Source: Paraspadella gotoi (Eukaryota > Chaetognatha). Taken from it: 64,000 nucleotides of DNA. The DNA lies in contig CM119268.1 in assembly GCA_051294375.1 (NCBI GenBank), forward strand, positions 7,712,632 through 7,776,631, in the 5' to 3' direction. The notes beneath the pieces are model-generated. The model was not told the DNA's origin and did not search any database. It saw only the letters and a program-made list of their open reading frames with translations. Position 1 is the stretch's first letter. Each line of letters opens with the position of its first letter. The position numbers and the translations under genes were made by a program. Shown here piece after piece: positions 23,310 to 35,880 of this stretch.

Positions 23310-23770
23310 GGCACCTTTTCTTTTCTTATCTCTCTCTTCTCTTTTCCTCGTCCCTATTTTTCCTGTTTCTCCCTTTTCTTTTTCTTTTATCTCTCTTCTC
23401 TTTTTTCCTTCGGTATTTTTTTTTCCTTTTCTCCCTTTCCTTTTTACTTTTATCTCTCCTCTCTCTTCCTCCGTATTTTTTTTCCTTCTCCCTTTTCTTC
23501 TTCTTTTATCTCTCTCTCTCTCTTTCCTCGTATTTTTTTCCTTTTCCTCCCTTCTTTCCTTTTATCTCTCTCTCTCTCTTTCCTCGTTATTTTTTTTTTA
23601 CCTTTCCCCCTTCTTTTCTTATCTCCTCTTTCCTCGTAATTTTCCTTTTCCTCCTTTCTTTTCTTTATCTTCTCTCTCTCTCTTTCCTCGGTATTTTTTT
23701 TCCTTTCTCCCTTTCTTTTCTTTATCTCTCTCTTCTTTCCTTCGTATTTCCTTTCCTCCCTTTTTAGTTT
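23310..23770. repeat. polypyrimidine minisatellite, about 53-bp unit
   Basis: About eight units of TTTCCTCGTATTTTTTTCC, CTTTTCTCCCTTTCTTTTC and TTATCTCTCTCTCTC occur here. This is the complete form of the array that is gapped at 1,786-2,188. The 154- to 209-residue frames on both strands translate only this repeat. Confidence 0.85.
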
Positions 23771-24148
23771 CCTCCCTCTTTTCCTCGCTGATCTCTCCTC
23801 GTCGATATTCTGCGTTCCCCGACTTCGCGCCTTCCTCTCTTTCTCTTCTCTCGTTCGTAACATTATCTTTTTCTTCCCTTTTTTTCTTTTCTTCTCCCTC
23901 ACTTTCCTCGCCAACCTTCCTCACGCCCTCCCCGTAACTTGTATTTTTTACCCGCCATGAGCCCATGACATATTTTCTTCGTTCGATTCCTAGTTTCCGC
24001 TTTCTAACTTTTAATTTGAGTTCTTTTTCATGCCATTTTTACTTTCAATCGCCTGCTTTTGTTTATTAAAACTCTCATTTGTTTATTTTTCCCCCTTTTT
24101 TATCACCTTTTTCTCATATTTCCAACTGCCTTCAAACAATGTTTTTTT

Positions 24149-24400
24149 AGTTGCACCGCGAGTTCTCGCGGAGCAACTCTATAAGTCACTTTTCGGTCGG
24201 TCTGTCATTCGCCATCGAATCAGCTCCGGTCAGTTATGTCTGTCCGTCGGTCTGTCCTACTACTCAGTAACTTGCATATAATTGGTTGTTTCATTGTCAA
24301 GATAGAAAAAACATCAAATCTAAAAAGGACTTTTTTTTGCAAAGGCCCGCCACCTTCAGGAAATCTAAAATAATAAAGAATAAAAAAACAAAATTCCGAT
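24149..24400 (-). repeat. dispersed repeat element, inverted block copy
   Basis: Reverse-oriented counterpart of 1,119-1,338, including the 30-bp palindrome (24,149-24,178), the GACC/GACA-rich stretch and the TTTCCTGAAGG core. It shares the block's indel noise. Confidence 0.7.
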
Positions 24401-26113
24401 GCCAGTGAAAGCCAAAATACAGGCCTAAGAAAGTTAAAAGTCAACATGCAACAATGCAACACATATTCAGGTATGTCATGCACATGAGAAATACGCGGAA
24501 AGGCCACACTCTCTCTTTCCTTCCCCTCCGACGGTTTTGTGTGGATTTTCTCCCGTTTTGTTTCAACGAATCTCTCTTTATCGCTTCTCTCCCTCGAGTG
24601 AGCCGGGTCATCGTCCTACCACAATCTACCCACCCACTCTCCATCCATTTATCCCCAACCCCATCCCCATCCCCTTCCACAATCCCCATCCTCTTCCATA
24701 ATCCCCATCGTCCATCCCTCCCTCCAGAAAATCTTGGTCACAACCTCCTTAATCCTCTCTCGTTGGCGCCGTCATCGACCCTGCATCAAAGGCCTCTGGC
24801 GTGCCAGAATCCCTTTGCCAAAGGTCGGTCAGAGAGGCGAGTGAAGATTCGAGGGGGTGAGCATTGTGACGACCCGGGTGGAGGGGAGAGGGGAAGGCAA
24901 TGAGAGAAGGAAAGGAGATAGGATAAAGGAGGAAAGAAGAAAAGGAAAGATCGAATAAAGAAAGAATGCAATCGAAACCGAGTAAATGTTAACGTGGCTA
25001 ATAAACGAAAGAAACTGAAAATTGCCGAAGGAGTTCGTTTGTTTCTGGAATAGCTTTTCGATTGAACGAGAAATTTTAAAATGACGGTTTCCCGCTTTAC
25101 AACAAACATGATATCATACAAGCGAAAACAACCACGCAAATATAGCCTATTTTCGATCCAACCACCCCGCCGACCTTTTCGGGTCTCGCTCGAAGCCATC
25201 AGCGATTGATTATCTTCGGTCATCGACATTCTCAGACGCATCAGTGGTCTTGGTGGAAGCGGATTTGAAAAAAAAGATGCAAGGAGAGAAAGCGGAGGCG
25301 GAGGCAACTCGCTCAAAGGTCGAAAGGGTTCCTCCGACCGGGGCGGATGAGACGGCAATGCTTACGGGTTGAGACTGCAACTATGAGAGATGGCGATGGA
25401 GGCATGGATATAGAAATGAAAAGGCAGACATGAGGACGGATTTTAGGGATCATAGAAAGACGTAATAGTACATAGAATTGTTATAAAGATGAGGCGGTCG
25501 CTGGAATGACTTTGCGACAACGTTACAATCAACGGCGCAATAGTGTGAACACAATGAGAAAACTGACGCCGTCGAAAATTGGAGGAAAACAGCAAAGTTC
25601 CGACGCGTAACGCCGGCTAGAAAAAACGACTCCGGCGACGACTGATAATGTCGACCGAAGTCGCGCCGACGAACCTAAAACGGCGCTGACCTCGAACGGC
25701 GTCGGCGTCACGCGGCGTCGCGCGGCGTCGAGCGGCGTCACGGGCCGGAAATGAGTCTGACAGTCACGGATGTCGTTTTACTCGTGGGGAGGAGAATGGG
25801 AAGTGATCCGCGGGTTGGAAGAACTTGATGGAGAAATGAGAGGAAAGAGGAAAGAGAGAGAGAAATTATTTAAAAAAAAAACGACGAACGAAAAAAGAAT
25901 AGAAAAAATAAGAAAAAAAGACTCCAAAACAAAAAAAGAAAAAAGGGATGGGACGAAAAAAATAGAGAACAATGATGAGACAAGCGAGACAAGAAAAGAG
26001 AAAAAGGGAGAAGATAAAATGAAAAAAAAAGAAAGAAAGAAAATAAATAAATAGACCAACTCCGAACGACGAGTTCCAACAATCCCGGGTACAGAGGGGA
26101 AGATCTCGTGACT

Positions 26114-26166
<53 letters not shown>

Positions 26167-26475
26167 GCAGGGACTGAAACGGAAGAAGACGAAGAAAGAT
26201 CGCGTGATCTTGCGATGAAAATAATTTTTTTTTTGCTTAATGTAAGTCTGAGAAACTGAAAATGTGGACGGGAAGACGAAAGGCGTTGTGAGACGCTGGC
26301 TGCTTTATTTGGCGTCTCATTTGTTAATTGCTTCGCTAGAGAAGATTATTTTCGTGTTGCTTTTTTTTTTTGAGCGACTGAACGAAAAGAGAATTTCATT
26401 CAAAATGTTATGGATTCCAGAATCTGTGATTCTTACACGAATTTGCTAATTTGTTCATGGTCATATTTTGAATCG

Positions 26476-26515
<40 letters not shown>

Positions 26516-26870
26516 TGATCGATTCAATTCATCCATTCATGTCATTCGTTCATCCATGTCATTCATGTCATTCATTTCATCTTCATTCATTCATTCATTC
26601 TTATCATTCTCATTCTCATTCATTGCTCACCAATCGTTCCGAATCATGGTCATAATTCATTCATTCATTCATTCATTCATTCATTCATTCATTCATTCAT
26701 TCATTCATCCATTCACTCATTCCCCCGTATCTCGTATTTCGTTCACATCAAGCGTCTGTTTCGCCATTCCATTGCCCCCCCCCTCACCGCCCCCCCCCCG
26801 CGCGGTGACTGGCTGCGCAGTGAGCGACGATTCCATTTTCGCCGTCGTCAATGAAGGCAACGAGATTTTT

Positions 26871-26920
26871 ATGGCAAGTTCACACGCAACGTCGCCCGCC
26901 CGGGCGAGTGTGGAGGAATC
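26871..26920 (+). CDS. candidate first exon, copy C2
   Basis: The ATG is followed by 16 codons (MASSHATSPARASVEE) and a donor GTGAGG at 26,921. Its frame is cleaner than the counterpart at 12,055. The GC-rich promoter core lies 50-120 bp upstream. Confidence 0.4.
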
Positions 26921-27280
26921 GTGAGGAGGTGGGGGGGCGGAGGGGAAGATGGGGTGTAGAAGGGAAGATGGAAGGAAGAAAGGAAGTCAAACGTCGTGGT
27001 GGACACAATTTCCGGGGTTGAGAGCAATTTGGAAAAAAGGGTAGAAATGGACGTAGGAATGGATGTAGAAATGGATAAAAATGGATAAAAATGGATAGAA
27101 ATGGTGGAAAAGTGAAAAAACAAACCATTTGTTAGGCGTGAAGGGACTGGAGGAAAAAAAGGAGGAAAGGAGGAAAGGAGGAATGGAAGAAAGGAGGAAG
27201 GGAGGAAGTGAAGAAAGGAGGAAAGGAAGGTGGTAAAATGGAAGGACGATCCTCGCTAAATGCAAAAAAAAAATGGGGGA

Positions 27281-27334
<54 letters not shown>

Positions 27335-27512
27335 TAAAAAGTGATAAAAGAGAGAAAAAAACGGAAGTAAAAGGTTAGTGAGGATCGAAACGAAGGGGAC
27401 GGGAAAAACTGAAGGACGCCGGAGGAGGGTCCAGTCATTTGAGAGCGCCGCTTTTAACGTGAATTGAGAAATGAAAAGGCAGATAATAGAAAAGTTATAA
27501 AGATAAAAGTAG

Positions 27513-27791
27513 AGTAAAGAAGATAAAAAAAGAGCCTCCGCTAACTCCAACGCCATCGCCAGCGCCAACGTCAAAGCAGACAACGCCATCAATCGCGATC
27601 GAGATTCCATCATCGGAATTTTTTCGCGCGTCGACGACAAACCGCGTGACCGTCACAAGATCAACACTTTGGGGCCGTTTCACAATAATCCTCATTTTGT
27701 GACGGTGATTTTAGATTTCGTAACTTCACGTGACTTCTCCTTCATTTCTCCCTCACAGTCGGTGCATCGCGCCATCTGGAAGAGAAAATAG
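27513..27791 (+). CDS. candidate exon(s), unknown protein
   Basis: This 92-codon frame has no ATG. It reads ASANSNAIASANVKADNAIN then RDRDSIIGIFSRVDDK and stops at TAG 27,789-27,791. The first 30 codons are strongly C-ending, as in the better exons of this window. A strong acceptor CATTTCTCCCTCACAG at 27,758 lies inside the frame, so it probably spans an exon, an intron and the start of the next exon. The minus strand of the first part is also open (TVTRFVVDARKNSDDG), so direction is uncertain. The copy at 13,040-13,150 is frameshifted. Confidence 0.35.
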   Translation, partial: SKEDKKRASANSNAIASANVKADNAINRDRDSIIGIFSRVDDKPRDRHKINTLGPFHNNPHFVTVILDFVTSRDFSFISPSQSVHRAIWKRK

Positions 27792-27885
27792 AAAATAAGA
27801 ATGAAAAGAATAAGATTAAGAATTTGATAAAGATTTCATTCATGAAGCGGAATCTTCGTCGAGTTCGTCGTCGTCGTCATCTTAT

Positions 27886-27916
<31 letters not shown>

Positions 27917-30109
27917 GATCGTCGTGGTCGTCGTCGTGGTCGTCGTCGTCGTCTCATCTTTCAGATTTCCTCGCGGAATAAGAATTGGAAATGATTTATT
28001 CTTAGAATTTCCTTTTGACTTTTTACAGTCGGAGTCTTTTGTTTCATTTCCTTTTCTATCAACTCTGTTTCTCTTTTGTTTCGGTTATTAACAAGAGATG
28101 AGAATGAAGATAGAAAACAGCGTGAATCTGATTGGACCAAATAGACGGAGAGAGAAAAAAGGAAAAGAATTTGCTATAGTTTGTTAAGTTTGTCTCGAAG
28201 AGCAAGTTAATTAAAATGCTTCAAAGTTTTAGTTCAAAATAAATTAGTATAGATTGAAAAGGCAAATACAAACAAATTGAAAAAGAATAACTTTCACCTC
28301 GACTTATTAAAATTCAAAAAAAAAAAAAAAAGAGAATCATTTTTCAAGTTTTACATGCAATTGTCATTATTGTCTTTTGCCACTCCTGGCCAAGAATTCA
28401 CCACCTCATCGCACTCCTCACAGGCTCGCACGTTCACTCAGAAAAACCCGGCGAATCACACAAAGGGAATTCGGTGACGCTGACCCGACGAGTCCGCCTC
28501 GTCAAGCCAACGGGCTCGGCACGCAATTCCGGCCGCCGAAACCATCGCGCGCGATTTCTCTTCCTTCTTCGCCGACTTCTTCTCTTCTTTTTCTATCCTT
28601 CTTTCTCTTTTGTTTTTTTGTTTGTTTTTTTGTTTTTTTTCCCCTTTTTTTTCTATTTTCTCTTCTTCGGATTATTTTTTGACGTTTTCTTTCTCTGCTC
28701 AACTGGCGTGATTAATCATTTTCGGGAAAATGGGATGGTTTTTCTTTTCCTTTGATTTTTTATTCCTTTTTTCTTTTTTTTTTTGTTTTTTTTTCGCATT
28801 ATAATAAGAGTTGAATGAAAGATTGATTTCGAGTCAAGTTTCTAGTTTTATTTCTCGCTTTAACTTTTTAACGAAACCATTCCGACGAATACGACCGCCG
28901 CTGATTTGAATCGATTCCTTGAATTCCTTAAATACTGAGAGATGTACATTAATTGGCTCAGTTAGCGTATGTTGTTTTAAGTCATTAGATTAGGGAGGAA
29001 AATCCTATCTGACGTCGGTTCGATTATCTGCCAGACGTCTAATTTAGTGTAGTAATTATCGTTTTAATGCATAAGGTAACGTTATTAGTCCCAAAGGATC
29101 ATCAACGTGGCGGTAAACCACGGTAAAAAAAAGGACTTCATTTAAATAAATGTAACAAAGTTATGGTATTTAATGTTTAAACCGAAAGTAAAAATTTAAA
29201 TTATTAAATACTAATATTCTCTTTTGCTCTGAGCATTTTAAACGTTCGCAATATTACTGACTCACAACAAATAATAGACCGCCGCGTCCCGCCGCGTCCC
29301 GCCGCGCCCCGCCGCATCTCGGCCCGCCAAAAACGCGGAAAAAAAAATTATCTCGTAGAAGTCGCGACTTTAAAAAAAAAATTCCTCTTCCATTCATTTC
29401 GGAGAAAAAAGAAGATATATAAAAATAAAGAAAAAAGAGAAAGAAAGAAAAAGACCTTTGGAAAGAGAGAGATACTAACATTATCCTCGCGGTTTATTTA
29501 TGACCATCATTTGTTTCCAGAAGAAGAGTTTGGATAAAGAGTGGAAGAAGGCAAAGGGAGGGGTGTTGTTGTTGTCTTTGTTGTCGTCGTTGTTTTTAGC
29601 GTCTGTGATAAAGTTTGGCTGAAGATGTCGTTTTCTTTTGAAGGATGACCCGGAAGGAATTATCAAGGGAGGGAGTGGGAGAGGAGAAAGGGGAGGAAGA
29701 GGAGGAGAAAGAAATGAAAAAGAGAGGAAACTTTAGGGGTTGAGAAGGAACAGGTGGGAGGATATAACAAGAAGAAGAAGAGTAGAAAGAGGTGGAGAAG
29801 GAGGAGGATGAAGAGGAGGAGGAAAAGGAGGAGGAACGGGAGGGCGATGAAATGAGATACAAAGATGAGATGCAGAACGAGGTTTCTGTTGACAGATTAA
29901 ATCAAATACGTCTTCTGATGCGGACCAGATTTTTTTTTTTCTCATGACTTTATAACGAAAAGTAAACCCAGAGAGGATTCTCTCTTTTTTTTTTTAATCT
30001 TGAAATGGGAATATCAAGTGACGACAGAGAGAGAGAGAAAGGGAGGAAGAGGGAGAGAGAAAGAGGGGGGGGAGAGAGAAATATGAAGAATAAAAGAATA
30101 ACGGAATAA

Positions 30110-30190
30110 AATGAGGAAGGAAAGAAAGAAAGAAAAAAAAGAAAGAAAGAAAGAAAGAAAGATAGAAAGAAAGAAAGAAAGAAAGAAAAA

Positions 30191-30270
<80 letters not shown>
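30110..30270. repeat. (GAAA)n tetranucleotide array
   Basis: A nearly pure GAAA repeat of about 150 bp. The C1 counterpart (16,000-16,145) is degenerate. It is followed at 30,405-30,485 by a long (GTC)n array. Confidence 0.95.
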
Positions 30271-30418
30271 AATACAACCCAAAAAAAAGTAAAAATAAAA
30301 ACAATTGGATTAAGCGCGCCGACCAAAACAAAAAAAACCGAGGAAAATTTATCTCCTCTTATCTCGAGTTGAAGTCTCTCGACTCCAGAGGCCGAACATT
30401 CGTGAATGACCGTCGTCT

Positions 30419-30459
<41 letters not shown>

Positions 30460-31579
30460 GTTGTCGTCGTCGTTGTCGTCGTCGATCATAAGTGTATTAA
30501 ACTTTTTACGAAGGCGGTGGTGGTCTTACGGCTCGAGGTGAAGGCTTTAAGCTTGTGAAAGAGATGTGATGTTAATTTAATGCGGGTAAGTTAAACACTA
30601 ATCTCTCACTCCCTACTCTTCCACTGCCCTCGCTTTTCTGAGAGAAATATTCCCTCTGATTGGTCAATCAGATGAAAAGACTGAAATGACAGGAGTTTCG
30701 GAGAACCATTCGTGAGAACCATCTATTTAAACAATTAATTTTTATTTTTAATTTAATTTTATCAATTAAATAAAAAGAAAGAAATATTACGTGAAAAAAA
30801 GTTCGTTACTTAATCAGATCTACTCCGAACTAAAACAAATTTGCAAAAGAATTTTAACGAACGTCGGTGAGCAAATGATCCGGTTAGCGACGAGGCGTGT
30901 GAGTCAAAAATAAAAACCTTCATAAATTAGAATCCGTCCGTCCCATTTCGGATGCATGACCGGACATCGAGAGAGAGAGAGAGAGAGCGAGACGGAGAGA
31001 CTCCTGCTCCGCCTCTCGGTCAAAATTTCTCATGATCCTAATAACGAAAACAATAAATCAGTTTTTATTTTTTCTTCTCTCATCCATTATTTTTTTCTCG
31101 TTATAATGAGATTCTTTTTTCGAAAGACGAAAGGCGAAGATCGAAGGATCGAGGGCGACTCATAAAACAAAGAACTCGTTACACTTGGGTGCGAAGTGGA
31201 AAAAGGAGGGTGGGGGGGGGGAGATGGTGGGAGAGTGGAGGTGGTTCGTGGAGGATTTATGGGTAGGGGGCGTCTTTGTGTAAGTGGGTTGGGTTCGTGC
31301 AGGAGCTCGAGGAGAGACTTTCTTTCTTTTCTTTTTTTTTATGGATCGGGTGAGAAAAATATCGTAAATTAGTAAGATTCGTGTAGCGAATGGGCGGAGT
31401 TTTTACAGTTTTAGCGACGGAGAAAAAAGGGGGGGAGGTTAAAACGGGGTCTAGAAGAGGGTAAGGCATTTTTGGGTGAAAAGAAAAAGATTTGAGGTCG
31501 AGCCAATCTCTTATTTTCTTATTTTTTTTTTGATCGAGATACAAGATTTTGGAGAATAAAGTTCGCGCCTCGATCGATG

Positions 31580-32045
31580 CAAAGAAACACAAAAGAAAAA
31601 AAAAGTCGAAAAGTTTCGAGTATTTTTCGGTTGCAAAATATTTTTTTTTCTTTTTCCAAAAAAAAAAGAAAAGAAAGAAAACTGGTTCTTTCTTTTTCCC
31701 CTTTTAAAGGGCGAAGATTCCCTTAAGAGGCTTAGGCAGAGATAAGGGAAAGGTGGGAGTAAAGGAAGGGAGAGATACAAGTGTTAAAAAAAAGGGAAAT
31801 AAGGAAGGAGGGAAAAAAATTAGGGAAGGGGGGGAAGAAAGAGGGAGAAAAAAAAGGGGGTCAGAGGTGGAAAAAGGGAACGAGTGAAAAAATGAAAGGG
31901 GAAAAAGGGATCAGAGTGGGTTGGGCACGAGTGGGAAAAAAAATTGGAACGAGAAAAGGGCAAACCCGGAGGGCAGGGAATAAAAAGCGAATCCGTGTGA
32001 GGGAAGAAATCAACAAAAACGGATGAACAAAAAGAGTCCATATCT
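31580..32045. other. unpaired purine-rich segment
   Basis: This is AAAGGGAGG-type low-complexity DNA with no copy elsewhere in the window. An 81-codon plus-strand frame (31,781-32,026) is a Lys/Gly/Arg translation of the purine bias. I see no gene. Confidence 0.5.
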
Positions 32046-33960
32046 TCTTATTAAATTATTAATTTTATATTTAATCAAAACAATGAACATTTCATGTCAT
32101 AGCCTGAGATATTGGTGTTTTTCTCTCTGATTTCTCATTTCCTTTTCTGTTCAGCATATGGAAATAAATCTTGGAACACTTCAAACGAATCACGAATTGC
32201 CTTAACACGATTCCCCCTCTCCTTTTTTCCTTTATTTTATTATCTCCTCTTTCCTCTGTCACGATCCTCTCTCTTCTCATCTCCTTCCTTCTCTCTCTCT
32301 CTATCTCTCATCTCTCTCTCTCTCTCGCTCTGCTCTCTCTTCCTCTCTCTCTCTCAGTCACACAACACAACACGCCAATTTCCCATTTTTTGGATGGATA
32401 ACTACCTGCAATATGTCACCATCCGGGCCACAGAGATCAAGATTGAATGAAAAAGAAGAGATAGTAAATCGGGCGGGGAAAAGGCGAAAAAGAAAAAATG
32501 ATATTAGAAGTTAATGAAATCGTAGACGAAATCTACGAGAACGTATTTCATTGTGGTTCGAAATAATTAATTTTTTTTTCTTTATCAATTCTACATGCGA
32601 GAGATAAATATTTTTCAACAACTTCGAAAACTTCGAAAATTTTTTAGACTTATATGTTTTTTCCCCCCTCTCTCAATTAAAGCGAGAGAAGCCTTACGAA
32701 GTCTCCAGAAATCGGCGCGAACCGCGAGGACTTGTTTTACCAAAATGTTTCCAAAAAAAAATCGAAAACCATATGGGCCTTCCTCATGAGATGGGGATAA
32801 TGGAAGCAAAATGGTTTTGAAGAATGCTGGGACCCAGAACCGGGGAGGGAGAGGGAGAGAGAGAAGAGAGATGAGAGAACGAGACAGAGAGATTCTGGAT
32901 CTAGACAGAGATACGGAGGGAGAGGAGAGAGAGAGGAGAGAGAGAGGAGAGAGAAGAGAAGAAGAGAGAAGAGAGAGACGAGAGAGAAGAGAGAGAGAAA
33001 GAGAGAGAGAGAGAGATCAAAGAGGCGGATGAAGGCCGCAAAACAAAAGACATTCTTTCGAAAGACTACAGATCTACAGCTTCTATTGCGTGAATGACAA
33101 GAATAATTTTTTTTCTTCTTTTTTTTTCTTTTTTTTTTTTTTNNNNNNNNNNNNNNNNNNNNNNNNNCTCTCTCTCTCTCTCTCTCTCCCCTCTCCCCGG
33201 TTCTGGGTCCCAGACCTTCTTCACCATTTTGCTTTCCATTATCCCGCATCTCATGAGGAAGGCCCATATGGTTTTCGATTTGTTTTGGAAACATTTTGTA
33301 AACAAGTCTCGCGGTTCGCCGATTTCTGGGAGACTTGTAAGGCTTCTCTCGCTTTAATTGAGAGAAGAGGGGGAAAAAATACTAAGTCTAAAAAATTTCG
33401 AAGTTTTCGAAGTTGTTGAAAAATATTAATCTCTCGCATGTTAGAATGATAAAGAAAAAAAAATTAATTATTTCGACCACAATGAAATACGTTCCGTAGA
33501 TTTCGTCTACATTTCATTAACTTCTAATTCATTTTTTTTCTTTTTCCCTTTTCCCCGCATTTTCTTCTCTCTTTTTTCATTCAATTCTTGATCTCTGGCC
33601 TCGGATGGTGACAATTGCAGGTAAGTTATCGCATCCAAATGGGAAATTGCGTGTGTGTGTGTGGTGATGAGAGAGAGAGAAGAGAAGAGAGAGCGAGCGA
33701 GAGAGAGAGGGAGATGAAGAAGAGAGACGGAGAAGGAAGGAGATGAAGAAGAGAGAGGATCCGGACGAGAAGGAAAGCGAGGAGATACATAAAATAAAGA
33801 AAAAGAGAGGGGGAAGTGTTAAGCCATTCGTGATTCGTTTGAAGTGTTCCAATTTATTTCCATAGCTGAACAGAAAAGGAATGAGAAATCAGAGAGGAAA
33901 ACCAATCTCGTATTGACATAAATTCATTGTTTTGATTAAATATAATTAATAATTTAATAT
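32045..33960. repeat. inverted repeat (D/D') centred on a 25-N gap
   Basis: 32,045-33,142 and 33,168-33,960 are reverse complements around the gap at 33,143-33,167, with many small indels. Matching open frames occur in both arms and on both strands: HEEGPYGFRF and KASLALIER on the D minus and D' plus strands, and MREINIFQQLRKLR on the opposite strands. Agreement between the arms therefore does not prove coding. The symmetry exactly at a placeholder gap suggests a join or gap-fill artefact. Confidence 0.8.
33605..33620 (+). CDS. possible short first exon before a perfect donor
   Basis: ATGGTGACAATTGCAG is followed by GTAAGTTATC (donor at 33,621). The other arm has the same arrangement on the minus strand (GCAG|GTAGTT, donor ending at 32,401-32,405). 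It could code MVTIA, or the upstream frame FNLDLCGPDGDILQ in the D arm could be the exon. Polypyrimidine sequence lies about 35-80 bases upstream, which also allows a combined acceptor-donor site. Confidence 0.3.
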
Positions 33961-34347
33961 GACTAAAAAAAGAAAAAGGAACGGAAAGTTTCAACTTCTA
34001 ATTTAAGTTCGACGTCGGGGAAATTTGTGCCCAAAACCTGAAACCATCAGACCATCCGGTCTTTTGCGTGAAGCACTGGAAGAAATTGCTTTCTTACAAA
34101 TTCGAGTGAGACGAGAGAGAAGAGAGAGAGAGAGAGAGAAGAGAGAGAAGAGAGAGGAGAGAGAAGGAGACAGAGAGACGAGAGAGAGGAGAGGAAAGAG
34201 ATAGGGCCCTTTCTTGTATTATTACCATTGTCTTACATGAATTTTGTTCTTTGTAACACCTGCCTTTTTTCGATAACCTCGAAAGCATTTCCATTTTTCG
34301 TTCGCCGCCATTTTTCTCTCTCTCTCTCTCTTTCTCCTCTCTATCTT

Positions 34348-34380
<33 letters not shown>

Positions 34381-35088
34381 CTCTCCTCTCTCCTCATCTC
34401 TCTCTCCTCTCTCTCTCTCTCTCATCTCTCTCTCTTCTTTCTCTCTCCTTTCTCTCCTCTCTTCATCCCCTTCTTCTCGCGTATCTATATGGTAACTGTA
34501 GTTCAGGCAATATTTTTTTAACCCCTTTTCGCGTTTTTCCATCCGACTCTGCTTTCGCCAAAAGAAACAAAAATCGATAAAAATATATGGATTTTTTGGA
34601 GAATAGATTTTCATGCAGCATTCCGTTTGGACATCGTCGCCAGCTGGTTGTCGCGTCGATTATTCTATTTCGGCTGCCGAACAAAGAGAACATTCAGAGA
34701 AAAACGGCAGTTACTACACGCATCTTTGATTTTCGATCTTCTCCCGACGTTTTTTAATGGTTCGCCCAAATATAAAAGTGGCGTATTTCTCACTCCCCCT
34801 TTTCTGGATTTCTAGTAAGAAATGAGATCCTTTAACTGTGTCTTACGAATTTGCGCTCTCGTTAGGGACGACTCTCCGTCTCAGGACAATCGCTTGGGAA
34901 AAGTCAGTGATTTAAACAGGTGACATTTGTCTGTCTGGTGAATGTAAAAACAATATTCCATACGCATTTAGCAGAAAATAAAATTAAAATAAACCATTTA
35001 GCCTTAGCTTTCGCTGCATAGGCAAGCATCAAGGTGATAAACTCTGGCTATGTTTTATTTATTTTTTTTTTAAACGCATTTTATCGAA

Positions 35089-35609
35089 ATGAAGACGATT
35101 TTCTCTTTGACGTTGGCGATTCTCTTTTTTGCTTCAATTCGTCGAATCGCGGAGGGTGCAGTCGAAGGATATGTCTTCTCCGATGCGCATTTGTTTTCAT
35201 CCGCAGTAAAACAATTACGCTTTATTTCTTTATTTTATCTTTTTTTTTTTGACTCAGTTTGACGGATTGATGAAGCCAGCGGACCAAAATCTGCTCGTCC
35301 TGTTACAGAGGAAGTGAAGAGAAGGTAGCGAATTCGGCGGTCCAAGTTCGGGAATGAGCGCGAAATGAATTCATAAATTCGAAGAGGAATGTTTATTTCG
35401 ACGACCTGACTGACGCTCAGCGACCTGAAGCAGGAAGATCCGGAAACAGGAGATGATGGCCAGGGAAAGCGGCGTTGAGGTCTCAGGCTGCTGGAATCCT
35501 TCCTCCGCCTCTACAAGCGAATGCCTTCTGGCCTTTCGCCGCTGCTCTTGCAGTCCTCGACCGTGCTTTCTCCATCGTCATCAGATCGATTTCTACGACG
35601 AAAAAATGA
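35089..35609 (+). pseudogene. error-laden copy of the three-exon small-protein gene
   Basis: Counterpart of 41,355-41,859. Exon 1 (ATG 35,089 to about 35,155) reads MKTIFSLTLAILFFAS in one frame, cleaner than the other copy. Its donor is GGTGCAGT in place of GGTGAGT. Exon 2 (35,258-35,324) and exon 3 (about 35,428-35,609) carry repeated one-base insertions, which destroy the frame. The TGA is at 35,607-35,609. The insertions are mostly repeats of an adjacent base, typical of raw long-read error, so 'pseudogene' here describes the sequence as given and not necessarily the organism. Confidence 0.5.
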
Positions 35610-35880
35610 GACGAAAACTCAAAACGATGGCGGACGTCGACGGAGGACGGACGAAGCGGTGGCGGGAAATAAACGGCGAAGGGAAAACTTGAAATACGAC
35701 GATGAATTTTTTTTTTGTTTTTTTTAAGAAGATCGTCACTCGAACATCAGATTTTCAGGGATTAGAAAAATTCAGGAGAAGTATACCGACTGGGAAAGTA
35801 TTAGATAATAATACAGTAGAGCATAAAGTATGTGTTTTCTTTTCTTGGTCAATTCCACTGCAGTCTTGAGGTTATCTAAG

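Larger units (their letters stand above)
19385..24400 (-). repeat. inverted duplicated block A'
   Basis: From TCTGTCTTATTTGAATTTAG to the palindrome-bearing repeat, this is the reverse complement of 1,030-5,135. It differs by many small indels and contains a 1-kb tandem array absent from the other copy. In the first copy the corresponding block precedes B1, whereas here it sits between B2 and C2 in the opposite direction. Confidence 0.85.
24500..31580 (+). repeat. duplicated block C2
   Basis: Direct copy of C1, about 10 percent shorter because of net deletions. Exon counterparts: 24,720-24,860 (minus), 25,130-25,280 (minus), 26,871-26,920, 27,759 onward, 28,423 onward and 30,508-30,735 (plus). 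Most frames are broken. The rest is microsatellite and purine-rich sequence without a firm gene. Confidence 0.85.

Noticed and set aside
23308-23966. Long open frames (115-209 codons) on both strands
   Set aside because: They translate a polypyrimidine/polypurine minisatellite (F/S/L- or K/R/E-only composition) and are open on both strands.
32737-33419. Frames shared by both arms of the D/D' inverted repeat as evidence of conservation
   Set aside because: The arms are copies of the same DNA, so shared frames on both strands carry no evolutionary information.
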